Assembly: GCF_026914185.1 (NCBI RefSeq)
Contig: NC_070560.1
Coordinates: 1,648,001-1,712,000, forward strand
Length of the DNA: 64,000 nucleotides
Origin: Puccinia triticina
Lineage: Eukaryota > Basidiomycota > Pucciniomycetes > Pucciniales > Pucciniaceae
Direction of reading: 5' to 3'
The notes beneath the pieces are model-generated. The model did no database searches. It worked only from the letters and a program-made list of their open reading frames with translations, and was not told where the DNA came from. The position numbers were made by a program, and so were the translations under genes. Below are positions 11,111 through 23,837 of this stretch, piece after piece; position 1 is the stretch's first letter; each line of letters begins with the position of its first letter.

Positions 11111-11124
11111 AAAATTATGTTTTT

Positions 11125-11250
11125 TTGTTGTTTTGGCATTTGTAGAGGGAAAACCCTTTATGTTTTTTTTCTGGAAGTTGTAGAGGGGAAACCCTTGATT
11201 TTTTTTTAAAATTTTTGGATATTTGTGGGGGAAACCCTTGAATTTTTGTT
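11125..11250 (+). repeat. Three imperfect ~50-bp tandem repeats
   Basis: The core GTAGAGGGGAAACCCTTGAT plus a T-rich tail recurs three times (about 11140, 11180, 11225). Each core has a small inverted repeat (AGGG...CCCT). The array lies directly upstream of the first coding exon of the next gene. Confidence 0.7.
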
Positions 11251-11261
11251 TTGTGATTCAG

Positions 11262-12388
11262 AGGCTTTAATAAACTTGGATAGAGATTTCTTCCAAAGAG
11301 GAAACAATCTTGAAATTGCCATGATTGATAATTTCTTTGGGCCGTATCAAGAGAAGTATTTTTTGGGGGATGAATATTTAAAATTTCCAAGGCAAGACAT
11401 ATTTCCTGCTCTTGGGTGGGAGGGTCACTACTTTGGTGATGTAATGCAAGGTAAGATAAAATTTGACTGAAGTTATGATATGTATCTATTATCTTTTTTT
11501 GTTTTGTTTTTGATGACTGACCAATACAGTTTTTTGTTTGCTTTTATTTGAACCAAAGTGATTGGTGAAAAATTAAAAAGACAAGTCAAGTATGACTCAC
11601 TCAAGCTACATTTCCTTGCTGATGATGGATTTCAAAAAACCAATCAAGAGATGCAGGCTTTGACCATGGGAACAACTGATAATAAATTTGAAGTTATCAA
11701 GGAAGATTTTGCAGAATTAATGAAACAGAACCAAAACTTAGAATTTATAGATACCCTAGAGAAGAAATTAGCAACAGATGAATCCCCCAAGAAACGTTCA
11801 TTTGAATTGAATTCAAAGATAATGAAAGTCAAGGAAAACTTGTGGGGCATTTCCCAGCTGTTTCTAAGACTTGGGGATCTTCCAAAATCTAAAGAAAAAG
11901 AACTTTATCTGCGATTGTCATACTTGTTGTTACAGTTTTCTACAGAAAACTATGGAAGAGACCTACTGGAAGAAGACAAAATAGGTGGCAATTTTACCAA
12001 GAAGTTTGAAGCAATGTCTTACAGTACTGAAATCTTGTCAAGATTGGATGCACTTGAATCAGCTGTAGAGAGCTTTGGTGAGAATGGACTATCAATTCAA
12101 GATTCTCCAACTATTCATGAATGGCATGAGCTTGGCAAGAAAATTGTGCAAGTTATACCTGAAAAGGATAAATTGAATGCTTTACCTGAAAATCCTGAAT
12201 TGAATAAATATAATCGGCTGGATGAAATAAATCATGCAGCTGATTCTCTTTTTCAAGGCTTTAGTCTTCAATTTTTTGAAGCGGCCTATGAGAAGCTGAA
12301 GTTAAATGAAAATCAAGTGGAGCCAGAGACAGAAAAACTTCACAACATTTTGACAGAGCAAATAAAAAAGGCAACTGGAAAAGTCTAA
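11262..12388 (+). CDS. Helical protein of unknown function, 5' end missing
   Basis: Exon about 11262-11451 (EALINLDRDFFQRGNNLEIA...FGDVMQ) is preceded by an acceptor (GTGATTCAG) and joined in phase through an intron (GTAAGATAAA...AACCAAAG) to a long exon, 11557-12388. That exon encodes about 276 residues ending with KKATGKV and TAA. The protein is rich in Leu, Lys and Glu and looks wholly helical. No domain was recognised. No start codon with a leader is visible upstream; the tandem repeats and GC-rich block sit where the 5' exons should be, so the gene may be truncated or its start is distant. It resembles the 6.7-kb gene in composition, but I could not align the two by eye. Confidence 0.6.
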
Positions 12389-13200
12389 CTTAACTCACCA
12401 GAAAAAAATGATGATGCAAGGGCAACAAATATTGAAGAGTAAGAACAAAAAAGGATGCCCAAGACAAGGTAAAATGCAGAGAAGAAAGAGAGGGAAAAAA
12501 ATGAGCAACAGGCAATGTGGAAGATTAATAAAATCACTCAGAAGTTTTTATTTGTCTACCCCTAGTTCTTCTTTCAATCCACTTTTGATTTTTACTTATC
12601 TTTTCTCTTTTGAGGTTCTTCTCCAGTGTTTTTCTGTTTTTTTTTTCTCTTCTCTTAACTCTCATTCAGTTTGTTTCATTAGGTGAGATTCCATATGATA
12701 ATTCAATGTTTTCTTTCTTGGGTATTTTTCTGATTGTTTGTGATTTGAAGGCAGTTGATCTATATTTTTTCATTTCTCTCTCTCAGGTTTGCTTTGGTGG
12801 CTATCCAATTTTTGGATATTGCTTTTTGTTTTAGCTTCTGTTTTGGTTTTTATTTTGGGTTCAGATTCAAACGGTGCAGTTGAAATATCTTTTCTTGTGT
12901 TTAGCATGTACAAGCCTTTCTGGCTCAATTTGATACCAATTGAGGCATAGTGAGTGAGAAAAACAGAGTACAATTCATCCCAGAACTACTTGCTGGATGA
13001 AAATACATCATGTTGCACTGTGGAGAGTCCCAGGCATGTAAAACTATGTCAAAATAAAGCACATGTGCTGAGCTTGTAGCAATGTTGGGCTGCCAAAGTA
13101 CTTCCAGTAAGTAGTTTGTGGAGATTTACTACCACTGACGGGCTTTTCATTTAGCAGCTAGTGAGTGGTCACCACTTCTAACCAGAAAAAAACAAAATAA
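12389..13200. other. 3' flank, AT-rich, no gene recognised
   Basis: T-rich and pyrimidine-rich DNA follows the 11.2-kb gene. Short frames are low-complexity translations of T-rich DNA. Confidence 0.5.
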
Positions 13201-13213
13201 AGGGGTTTCTATT

Positions 13214-13250
13214 AGGGGGGTTCATGATTTGATTTCACAAAAAAACTTTG
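13214..13250 (+). repeat. One end of the TAGGGGGGTTCA MITE
   Basis: ATTAGGGGGGTTCATGATTT and the following TTTCACAAAAAAACTTTG match the left end of the MITE at 5918-6120. No right end is seen nearby, so this is a fragment. Confidence 0.65.
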
Positions 13251-13594
13251 ACCACCCCACCAGGAGATTTGCACATGCTGCACACTTAAACATTTAATCA
13301 AATTTTAACTCACCAGAAATGAACCGCCAGGAAAATTTGCTGGTGGCTCAGAAATGGAAACACAATGGTCTCCTTGTAGGCCGTACCATTAGCCAGTCAA
13401 AACCAGTCATACAGGGGATACAAAAACCATTCATCCAGTCATTGGTGGTGTATATCCATACACCTCCCAGTCATGGTCATTGATTGGAGTCAATACACTC
13501 CACTTCAATGACCAGTCAGGTCCACTTGGAATGGAGAACACCATCCATGTGATCAGTTTTCAAGTGGAGTGCGGACTCCCCTCAACATTAAAAA

Positions 13595-13765
13595 TTCATC
13601 AAAGGTAGTAGGCACTCCATCCAATAACCAGTCATTGAGTGGATTAAACATTCCATCCAATAACTGAACATTGAGTGGGGTAAGCACTCCATCTGATAAC
13701 CGGTCATTGGGTGGAGTGAAAACATCATCCAATAACCAATCATCAAGTGGATTAAGCACCAGTCA
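13595..13765. repeat. Degenerate ~41-bp tandem array (about 4 copies)
   Basis: Units of the form CACTCCATCCAATAACCAGT followed by CATTGAGTGGATTAA repeat about four times at roughly 41 bp. The half-site AACCGGTCATTGGGTGG matches one arm of the 10.1-kb hairpin units, so this looks like an eroded relative. Confidence 0.7.
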
Positions 13766-14229
13766 ATGAATTTTCATTGAGGACTCAGATCAATGACTGT
13801 TGTAGAAAGAAAGGATGTCCCTAAATGATCAAGGACACCTCTCTTCAAGAATCTGTATTGGGCTGAGTGATCACCAATGACATCTGCTCCATACTGTTAT
13901 TTTCAATAGAGAAACCTGCCCTGCCATCCTCCATCCTCCCCTCCATACTTGTTGAGCTCTTTTCCCAACCAACTTTGATCCCACAATGCTATCCGGCCCT
14001 AGTTTGACACCTCCACCCAAGCTCTGCATGCTCCACTCCCAGCTCTCCTCCTCTCTGATGCTTGACCTCCCATGTCATCTGTCAGTCTCTAACTGACGCC
14101 TGCACCACAGCTCCATCTTCTTTAGCTACCCTGGCTCACCTGCTGCTGCGCCACTGCTATCCAGTCCATGCCCTCAATCTGTCAGAGTCTAGAACCAACA
14201 ATGGGCCTTTACATTACATTTATTGGTAA

Positions 14230-14575
14230 ACTAAAGAGGTAGTAGATGTTTTTGGCTCAGTAACATAACAGATAGCACCAGGATCAGTAAAGAAAACACT
14301 GTATTGGTATTGGATGAAGTCACCAAACCAATACAATCCATGGTATTGTCTTGCCAATACATTCTGATACAATACAAGACAAGTGTATTGCTGGGAGGGG
14401 CCATTGGATTGAGCGCCAATTGCCCAGAAAAGGTGTTGTTTTTTCAGATACAATACCACCATATCATATCTTTTTTTCAATACAATACATGGTATTGATT
14501 TATGATGTATGAAAAAAACAATACTATATGTAGTATTGGCCAATACCAATCCTGTATTGTATTGTTTCACCATTG
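14230..14575. repeat. GTATTG/CAATAC-rich element
   Basis: GTATTG and CAATAC recur many times, often as facing pairs (CAATACATGGTATTG). Similar sequence is seen at 36765-36880 and 50810-51125, so it is a dispersed repeat. Ends not defined. Confidence 0.6.
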
Positions 14576-14659
14576 GTTGTGATTGTACTCAAATTGATGA
14601 GTGGCCATCAAATTGAGTGTGCATCCAGAAGACTGGTCATTTAATGGCACTTGCGGTAG

Positions 14660-14960
14660 CCCCAACGGTAAGCTCCTTTAAAATTCAGGTTAGCAAACCC
14701 GGGTTAGCCTCAAACACATTTGTCCAGGTTAACAAACCCAAGAGGTATGTTGGCTACCAGAGGTTTGATCTCAGAGCATCTCCACCCGGGGAGGTAAACC
14801 GGGTTGCTATCCCGCGTTTACCAACCCAAACCCAAAAAACACCACCCACCCGGGGTGGCAAATGAGTTTCTATTTTGCCTCCGGAGGTAAAAATTGGCAT
14901 CGGGTTGCTACATATGGCAACCCGATAGCAACTCGATAGCAACTCCTCCTGGCTCATCCC
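14660..14960 (+). repeat. Dispersed repeat containing AGAGCATCTCCACCCGGGGA
   Basis: The segment runs from CAGGTTAGCAAACCC through AGAGCATCTCCACCCGGGGA to CAACCCGATAGCAACTC. A second copy in reverse orientation is at about 37650-37870, with nearly 30 identical bases around the AGAGCATCTCC core. Plant PIF/Harbinger MITEs have GAGCATCTCC-like ends, but I saw no clear inverted ends here. Confidence 0.6.
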
Positions 14961-15429
14961 CCCTCAACACTCATCAACTCAAGTGCATAGACATGTCATA
15001 CAACAACCCATAAGGTAAGTTTTACATCAACAAGTCATAAAAAAAACAAAAATCAACCTATGAGAGCTATCAACGACTGTATTCCAGTCATTGAGAGCTT
15101 GACTATTGACGACTGGCTTTACAGGTCACACCAGGGGAAATTTCAGGGCACTGGTCATCCAGTGAAAACAAATCACTGGTTATTCAGATCAAGGTATCCC
15201 AAGATTTCTAAGGTCTGGAAACTCAAATTCTACTCAATTTCACCACTTGAGAAAAAGAGTTTGCTTTATTTTTCACTAGAGTAGATAATCAATTTACCCA
15301 TAATTTATTATAAAAATCACTTGAATTTCTTCCAGAAAATATTTATCAGATCACTTGAAATTCACTTTCCAATAATTTATGCTGATCAGCAAAATCTATG
15401 AATCAGCAGGGAATATATAATAGAGAATG

Positions 15430-15970
15430 TCAAATTGGACCCGGGTCCCGGTTGCACCGGGCCAGTACCCACACATTTTTTGCAAAAAACTGGCACCCAC
15501 AGCAGTACTTAAGGCGGGTACCAGCAGTACCTGCTGGGGTTTTGAGAGGCCATTACTGATTATAATAAGTATAATCAGCATGTTCTTGCTATAATGAAGA
15601 TTCCATTACTATATTCATCCCTCATCAATACATTTCTGTTTAGAGATGGCATATATGGCACCCAGGTGGTGGTGGGTGCAGGTACCCCCTTGAATTTTCA
15701 CTAATTCATGACACCCACACCTGCACCTAGCACCTACCTCCAGGTACCTGCAAAAACAGACAGGTACCCACCTACAGGTGCCCAGTACCTGCCAACTGGT
15801 ACCCAGTGCCATCCCCACTATGTAGGGAAGGTGTGTTGCACCCAGGTACCTGATGCAGGTGCAGGTATGTCCCTCAAATTTTATTCAGACTGGACACCTG
15901 CACCTTCACACAAAACAGATACCTGTACAGTAAGATAGGTACCTGCCAGCAGGTACCAGGTACCTACTTT
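15430..15970. repeat. GGTACC-rich low-complexity repeat
   Basis: Palindromic GGTACC and CAGGTACCTG motifs recur at short, irregular spacing. A related, shorter block is at 43050-43170. Confidence 0.7.
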
Positions 15971-16243
15971 TTCATCTCTATTTCCATTACACAAGTATCC
16001 CTATGTTTTGGATTGCTTTTGCTTTAATTTCAATGATGTTATTTTGAGTGATTTTCATTAATATTCTATACAGTTTTTTCACATTATTCACCGTGTATTC
16101 ACTAAGATTTCAGTGGCAAAAATTGAAATTTCACAAAAATCATCATTCAGGATTGAAAATCACACCCTGAAATCAAATAATAATTTCACAGTTGCAATTT
16201 ATATATTATTATAAAAGTGAAATGCAGCACAAGATATAAATTC

Positions 16244-19200
16244 TCATTCAGTATAATAAGATAGATACAGCTTTGTTAATAGAAATTGATTATTTTTCTC
16301 ATAACATGCACAGTGACAATCAATATCTTCACATGTAATGATCTCATGATGAGAAGTGGCCCGTGCTTGATACATATTGAGTTGTGGCCAATCAGTCATA
16401 AAATCCTTATTTATATCAAATTTATTGATGACAAGGAAATAGTTTGTAATTTGCTTGTATGGATCATTCACAGTAAAAATATTTATTATCTTTCCAAACT
16501 TTTCAATATTTTCTTGGTAGTAGCAGACAATACTATTTCCCAGATTTTTATCATATACAGTGAATGTTTTGCTTTTCCAGTGGACTGTTTTATGATAAAC
16601 CCACCATGGGGATACACAAAATGTGTTGTGGATATCAGGGAATGAGGATGAATTAGTCTTATGAATCCAATTTGTTTTTGGTCTTGATCTTCTTAAATAG
16701 TCCACAAAGCATTTGTAAATATCTTCCTTGACATGGAGAGGTTTTGCATCTGAGTGATTAAATCTGGATTGATCCTCTTCTAGGATATTGCATAGTTGTT
16801 TTATTTCAGGTGGGGCACTTGGCATTTTAACTAAGGACTTCAAATTTGAGGACCGGCAGATATTATTGAGAATGGTGATTGGAATCTGATCTACATATAA
16901 ATTCAAAGTCAGTTGCAAAAAATGGAAGATCATAGAAACAAATGATCCACTCAGAACTTACCAACACATTTGTTATTCCCAAGGCTTGAAAACTTTCCAT
17001 TAATTCTTTCGTAGGCCCATGTTGCTGAGCTGGGAGCAGGTCCCCAGCGCAAAAGCAGCTCAGGAATGTGAGTTGACATGTGATGATTTGGCTTTGAATT
17101 CATATTTGGGAACATTTTTTTGCTAATCTTGCGATACTTTGTCCAATGTCTTGTGAAGTCAGCACCAGATTGCTGATTAACAGCCCAACTGGTAGATATA
17201 TTCAGGGCACTTATCAGGTGGAATGTGTTTTGAAAAATGTCATCAGGAAAAGGATTTGATTCATTTGATCTTTTCATAATCATCAACATTGGAATATACA
17301 GCTTGTAAAGTATTAACCATTCTGCTGCCTTCAAACTTCCATGACTTTTTTCACCAATATTTTTGGGTACTCTTGTCCAGTCTGAGGGTATGGAGGTTTC
17401 ATTGATCAACTCCTGCAATGCTCCCAAAATTTCAGGATTGAACTTGGACCAAGAGGAAAAATTATGATTGGAATCTTCATCCAAATTCATATCATCATGT
17501 GAGCTTGGATTATCTGTTGTTATTGGTACAAAGTCCAAATCATCTTGGTAACGTTCAGTCAAGCTTGAAGTTGGTGATGCAGCTTTGCTCCTTATCTGGG
17601 GTGGAGTCTGTTTACTAGTACTGGCTAATGGATGTTGTTTCACTCTTTTTTCAGGAAGATTTTTGAGATCTTCTGCTGCCTCTCGGCGCAAAGACCTGGC
17701 TGCTCTTGCATCAAATTCTGTCTCAGTGTAATGGTAAAAGGTTTCGTGTTCACTTTCATGATCAGATTCCCCACTGCCTGAGCCTTGTTCTTTTTCAGGA
17801 TGGCCCTTCCAATATTTCTCTGGGATATGTAGTTTTTTCTCAGCATGATCTTTTAATGCACCAAGAATCATATTATGCATTACATCCAGATTAATCATCC
17901 GTGTGGGATCCCAGTAAGGAAGTTCCTCAAGTATTGAATAACGAACACCAGTTTCCTTGAAAATTATTTCACGTTGGGAATCTGAGGTAGCACTCAGCCA
18001 TTTCTGGATGTTGTCCTTGTGTTGTTTAAGTGTTCTTGCTTCCCATAAAAAACCATGAACATCATTTTTGTCCTCAGTGGAAATGGTGCAGAAATTGCAG
18101 AACATTGTTCCAGAATGGCTTTTGAATCCAGTAATCTTACGCATTGCAGGCAAGTCAGCAATAACGGTCAGCATTGCAACTCTTATCTTAGTTCCTTGTG
18201 GGTGCTTAAATGTTCTGGAAAAATAAACACCCTTCCACAACAACTTAAGCTCTTCAATAAGTGGAAATAATAAATTATTCAATTGAGGTGTTGTTGGCTC
18301 CTTTGGTCCTGGAAGGATTCCAGCAACATATACATTTTCAGGTTTGAGGCGCTTTTCAGGAGGGAGATTCAAGCAAACAAGTATCAGGGTTCCAAGACTA
18401 GCATGCCGGCTTGATTTTCCAAATGCATTAAACCAGTCAATGTAGAGTGCAAAGGCCAGGTTTCCATCTTGTGATAAAAATGTCTGAGTTTCATTTTTTC
18501 CAGCAAAATGCTTCCAAATATGTCCATCCCAAATATCAGTCATTGTTGATTTATATTCTTGTTTCAGATGGATTGAAAGATCTTCCTCAATTCCAGGCTG
18601 TAGTAGTAGTCTTGCTAGCCAACTCCTGAAAGGTTGATAAACAAAATGCTTATTTGCTTCAAACTTTTTTTCTTGAATTTCTCTTGGCTTTTTATTGGAA
18701 TTTGTGGAAGTTTTCATTTTACCAATTTGTGACTGACATGGACCATCAATCTCATATTTGTTCAGGTGGCGCTTACATGTTATGTTGGGATCTTTTATAT
18801 CTTTTTCTATTCCTACAAGATACAAGCACTCAGGACAGCAAGCATATATCTCAAGCTTTGGGTTGATATTGAGGCCATCAAAAATTGTTGATGTACTAAT
18901 GGGGATCTTTCCAAGTTCATTGATTGAATCTGGTGCAAGTTCTGAGATAACTGTTCTATTTTGTAAGTTTAATGCTTCAAGGAGGAATCGTGAAGATTCT
19001 CGGCTAATGTTGTGGTGAAGACTCAGAAGGGATGTAAAAACCATTGGAAATATGACGTGGCGCTCATTTTGCTTCCAGCAGGATTGTGCCCATTCCTCTG
19101 TGTTAAATATGGGTATTCCAATATCCATAGAATTTTGAGAAGAGGCTGAATTCAACTGGGAAACAATCTTGTTAGGAGTTTTATGAATCAGTTGATGAGA

Positions 19201-19419
19201 CTTTGTTTGATGTGAAATGTTTTGAGTGGAATCACAATCATTTGGTTGAAATTCATGTTGGTTTTGCTTAGGAACAGGTTGAACTTGAGAGACATGGAGT
19301 TCATACTGCTTTTTTGTGAAGGATAGACCAGGCCGTAGACCATAAGGAGTCATGTGCTGCTTTGTGCCACAGCTCAGACATGTGCAAATTACATGGCCAT
19401 GGGGAGTTGAAGGTGCCAT
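16244..19419 (-). CDS. Tnp2-family DDE transposase (CACTA/EnSpm type), apparently intact
   Basis: Two exons, 16962-19419 and 16244-16890, joined across a 71-bp intron, total 3105 nt and encode 1034 residues with no internal stop. The start at 19419 opens with a cysteine pair region (HVICTCLSCGTKQHMTPYG); the frame is also open 43 codons further. The central part is Tnp2-like: ALYIDWFNAFGKSSRHASLG, VIADLPAMRKITGF, a zinc-like MFCNFC, then INLDVMHNMILGALKDH. Near the C-terminus WAYERINGKFSSLGNNKC matches the YERxNG segment of the family, followed by a basidiomycete-type C-terminal domain. These transposases cut and paste DNA. I could not find CACTA ends or a target duplication. An uninterrupted frame suggests a recent, possibly active copy. 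Confidence 0.85.
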
Positions 19420-19569
19420 AACAATTTTGTAGTGTGGATATGAATTTTGGGAACAACTGTCAAAGATATCACCTTTTAATAGGTTCGTGAGGGTGGCAAA
19501 ATGAAGATGAAAAAACAGGATGCCACTTTTGTGACCTTTGTTACACATTGCACCGGAAAAAAAAACATG

Positions 19570-19700
19570 TTTATCATTTTGGCACCTAGATAAGAATGTG
19601 AATTGATTTTGGAGATAAGATAAGATGAAACATCAAGATAAGATATGATGAGACACCAAGATAAGGAAAAGATAAGATATCAAGAGCAGATAAGATAAGA
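19570..19700. repeat. GATAAGAT-rich stretch
   Basis: GATAAGAT and GATAAGATAAGATG recur about eight times, directly upstream of the Tnp2 gene. They could be subterminal transposase-binding repeats or simple sequence. Confidence 0.5.
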
Positions 19701-19816
19701 TGCCAATTGAAACATAGTTTGTTTGAAATTTATGATAAGCCATAGAGGAGACATGAAACATGAAGTAAAAAAATGATTTATTTTTGGACTAGACAAAATT
19801 AACAGCATAATACAAA

Positions 19817-22304
19817 TCAAAGATCTTGAATTGTAGCTCCTGGGCAGTCGGAGCGCTTGGGAACATTGAGTATTTTCTCCCCTGGATTGTATTGAAGCCA
19901 GTAATCACTGAAATCTAGTACAATAAATTTGGCAAGATCGTAACGGGAGATGCGAGTAGGTGTACTATCATCAGAAGGGAAAAAAGCAGCGTTAATGATG
20001 GAGCATATGTAGGCATTGGTTCTCTTCCAAATAGGCTCAAGATTCTGGTTCGAAGGCGGAGGCTGGAGCAAGTTGACTTTTGCTACAACAGAAATCAATA
20101 AAAAGCACTTGGATGCTGAAAACAGTTTGGGATCGGTTGGGGTTAGAAAGAGACCCCGAATTCCAGCAACACAGAAAGCAGCCAAGAGTTGAAAATGTGG
20201 CCGTGAGACATGTTCGGAGGGCAGTTTGCTCCATTGTTCTGAGTAACTAACAATAGAATGTTCATTCTTGTGAATCTTGCATTTCGCCTTGAGAATGGCG
20301 AAGGCAAGTAGCATTTGATGTATGTTGTCGATGAACTTGTCAAGAGAAGTAAAGCTAACTCTGGATTCAGATCCTTTGGATGTGGCTGAGTCGGTAATCT
20401 GGTTGCCTTTGGGTCCATTGATACATTGTATGAAGTAGTCTATCACCGCAAGTTCCATTTCGAGTTCGTTCGTAGAATCGGCTGGCTTCTTGTACGCTGG
20501 GAGAGAGCTGATGTCCTTCGAAACGAGCGCCACAGACTGGAAAAAGATTGCAGCCCATCTCAACTGGATGACTTCAACCGGATGACAGAGGTGTGCAAAC
20601 AGAGGGAAGAGTTCCGAGCCCATTCCGCGTTCAGACAAAGACTTTTGAGCATCTTTGGTTGCCTTGTGAAAATCCTTTGATGGGAAACTCCAAACATCTG
20701 TCTTATAGAAAGGCTCGTTGAATGCTGGGAAAATAATGTCCGGAACTGTAATCAAGTATAGAAAATCAGTTTTGAGGTGCAAAGAATGTTAACTAAATCA
20801 GTAGATTACAATTACCATTGTTTCTCAATTCTTTCAGCCAAGTTTTGAGTGTCTTTCCATTAACTGGATTGAATTCGATTTGGGAAGATAAGAAACTGCT
20901 GTATTCAGTTTGAGGGAGCAATCCATTGATTCTTGCCGAGTACAGTTGATTTATGGATTCAAGTGCGAGATGGTAGCCATTGTAGTCGACCTGAGAGGAT
21001 GAGTAGAGTTCATGGATAGGAGAAAGTTCATCCCAATGCTTCTTGGTGAAGTTTTCCAATTTGTCTGCTGGAGATCGTTGTATTTCTTTAAGTGGACCGG
21101 AGGCAGGTTCGGAATCATCCTTTGGTGGCTCTTGGTTCGATTGTTTAGTTTGATCGTGTGATTTCTCAGGACCCGGATTTATTTGATCATCGTTCCCAGC
21201 GGCAGGTTCGGAATCATCCTTTGGTGGCTCTTGGTTCGATTGTTTAGTTTGATCGTGTGATTTCTCAGGACCCGGATTTATTTGATCATCGTTCCCAGCA
21301 GAGATTGGAGGATCTTGACTGGGATCTTCAGGATTCTCCAAAGCTGAGTTTGGACCGGAAATCAGAGCAGACGATCGATCAGGAGTGGCATTTTGCAGAT
21401 TGACAGAGTTCTTCTCTGGATTAAGATCAGAAGTGTCTTTTTCAAAGCGGTTGTTTGAATCAGAGGTGCCGAGTTGACTAGTTTTTTCAAGTTTTTCTAC
21501 AGAGCTGGAAGTGGGGACGGGGGCCGAGTCGTTCAGAGTCGTTTTTTGTGGAGCGGCATCATTTTCTGTTTGATTTGGATTCACGGACTCTTCATTTTTC
21601 TTGGAGTCTTCATCAGAGGTGAACTTGTGACGCTTCTTTTGGGACGGCTGTTTAGTGGATCTTGATATATTCCGCTTTCCAAGAAGATTTGGAGTTCCAA
21701 TCTTGACTCCCTCGCTCGCTGGGAGACTTTTCCCATCTTCGACAGCTAAATGAGGATTAGTGAGTCACGTATTTCAGGTTAGTTCAGATGCTTTAATAAA
21801 ACCAAAACTAAAAACAATCATTGACTTACTTGCTGATGATTCATCCAACACTTTGATCGACTGCTGAAGATGGAAGCGTGCCTTACGAGGGAGACCTGGG
21901 TCTTTGAGAACTGACTCTAACTTTTGACGCTTGATCTTCAGGTTATCCAAGAACTCTTTTGCAGATAAGACTGTCACTTCTGATTCATCGGGCAAGGCTG
22001 TGAAATCGGCATGTGGAGGTGGCAAAGTCTTATTTTCAATGGGTTTTGATTCGTTCGAAGCCTCGGGCCAGACAGGTTTCGGCAGAGAAGATTCTGAAGT
22101 AAATGAGGAGAATAAGTTTCAAATATCCACCTTATAAATACAGCATCAAGCCGTTGGCTTACCATCATTTTTTTGATCACCATCATTGCCATCTGTATCC
22201 AAGTCAGTGAGTATCGAGGAATCAGGAGAGCCAGGATTATCGTTGATCACAGAGTTTTTCAATTGTTCAGTTTGAGCAAGACGGGAACGGCGACGCGTAA
22301 GCAT
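19817..22304 (-). CDS. Unknown 754-aa four-exon protein
   Basis: ATG at 22304 (MLTRRRSRLAQTEQ). Exons 22163-22304, 21830-22093, 20816-21745 and 19817-20745 are joined by GT...AG introns; their lengths add to 2265 nt, a multiple of three, with phases consistent at every join. The N-terminal half is charged and low-complexity, with basic clusters (SQKKRHKF) that could direct nuclear import and two copies of a 33-residue repeat (GNDDQINPGPEKSHDQTKQS...). The C-terminal half (VPDIIFPAFNEPFYK to CPGATIQDL) is folded-looking and helical, but I recognise no domain. It sits between the Tnp2 transposase and the Tet-like gene on the same strand. Whether it is host-coded or transposon cargo cannot be told from the sequence. 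Confidence 0.7.
21102..21299. repeat. 99-bp in-frame tandem duplication
   Basis: 21102-21200 and 21201-21299 are essentially identical 99-bp units inside the unknown 754-aa gene. They add 33 residues each without shifting frame. Confidence 0.9.
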
Positions 22305-22508
22305 TTGGAACAGTTAGTAAATTGTATAAGTTCTACTATTCTGAGAACAGATAGGGGTAGAGGTAAATTTGGTTGAGGATAGGTGTGTTTTTGATGATTT
22401 GGGTTGGAGCGGGGTGAGAGTGAGTCTTTATATATCCAATAGGGAGGGATATTGTTGGAAACCCGATCACCGATGTGGATTGTCACCTGACAAATCATAT
22501 TTGCTTGG

Positions 22509-23837
22509 TTAAAATGACAATCTGCATGTGATGACACATGATATTGATTTTGCATGATTATCTAAGATGATTTAAGTGGGTTTGAAGCGGATATGCAGGT
22601 TTGATTAGAGAGGAAACATCAAACTGTTTGCTTACCAGTGATTTTAAGTAATCTTCTAAGATGTGCATCCCGCTCCAAGAATCCTCCAAATTTGTGTCCA
22701 GTCTGGCCAAGGATTGATATAAAGCCGTCGTAGAGTGACTTGCATATCTGAGCTGAGAATGCAAAGCAGGTGAAACTGCTCTCAGGTGGCCTATCAGATT
22801 TAACAGTTTGATGGTAAACTAAATTGGATAACCAGAACATATCGGTGAATCCATCAACAGAATTAAAGTCCACGACAACTGAGATTCCTGGAAGAAAGAA
22901 TTGACCATGCTTGACATCATACCCTTGTTCTTGTGAAGCTGGCTCGCCTGTTTCTTCAAATATTCCACACCATCCACCATAAGAAATCAAATTGACATCA
23001 TTGTCAACATGAGCTTGATTATAAAATTCTCCCCAAGTTGCTGTAATATTTGATGCAAACCCCATAGGTGAAGTTTCATTGAATTCTGGTGAAGCAAAGC
23101 TAGGGAGTTTGGCAGACTTCATCTTCTCAACTGATTGACGGAACAGGCCAGGCGCAAGCTTTTGGTATCTTTTAGATATAATTGACTCAATCTTGGGCAT
23201 TTGTAGTATAAGAGCCTTCCATTTTCTGTAATCCTCTTCAGTTTTGACCTTTGATGGGGTATATGTTCCTGGTGCAGCAGAAGTGAAATGAATTGGGCAA
23301 ATTCAGTAAGACATAGAAACTCTAATTTAAGTGTTGAGAAAAACTTTCAATCATACCAGAATGTTCATCATTTTGACCATAACCTTTTCTCCAACCAAAT
23401 CCTTTCATTATTCCTTCAATCCATGAGGCATTGGTTTGATCATTGTAGTAACGCCCAAGCTGGACTAGTGTTGTGGTTAAGAATCTGATTTCTTCATATT
23501 CATCAGGGGGCATATCAGACCACTTAGTTTGCTTGACAAAAAGTCCAACTTCTCTATTTCTGTTTGTGAGGATAGCTGTTGGTTGATCAGGTTTGATTGT
23601 ATGATTTGCCTGTTCAAGGAACTGTTGGGTTGCTTTGATGTCAGTGACCTCTGGACATTTGATTTGACTGGGAGGTGATGTTTGGTCAATACTCAGGGTG
23701 AGAAAGGGGGGACTGATATCTAGAGATATATATTCTTCTGGATTTTTGGGGTTGACAACGATGTTTTGGATGGAGAATTCATGCTCTGCTTGGTTGTTGC
23801 GTGGTGCAAGGACCAAACATGTTGGTATTGATGACAT
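22509..23837 (-). CDS. Tet-like 2OG-Fe(II) oxygenase (TET/JBP superfamily)
   Basis: Exons 23357-23837, 22636-23268 and 22509-22561 total 1167 nt (388 residues) with matching phases; intron 1 is 88 bp. If the last intron is retained, the protein instead ends at 22619. The double-stranded beta-helix core shows the iron-binding HxD (QAHVDNDVNLISYGGWCGIF), then HGQFFLPGISVVVDF and WLSNLVYHQTV, supplying the distal histidine. Upstream WSDMPPDEYEEIRFLTTTL is typical of the fungal Tet-like domain as I know it from rust proteins. Relatives oxidise 5-methylcytosine or thymine in DNA; substrate here is unknown. The Arg that binds 2-oxoglutarate is not assigned. The gene points away from the hairpin satellite. 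It appears intact. Confidence 0.8.

Noticed and set aside
16286..18866. Plus-strand frames within the Tnp2 gene
   Set aside because: They lie antisense to a long, motif-bearing coding exon.
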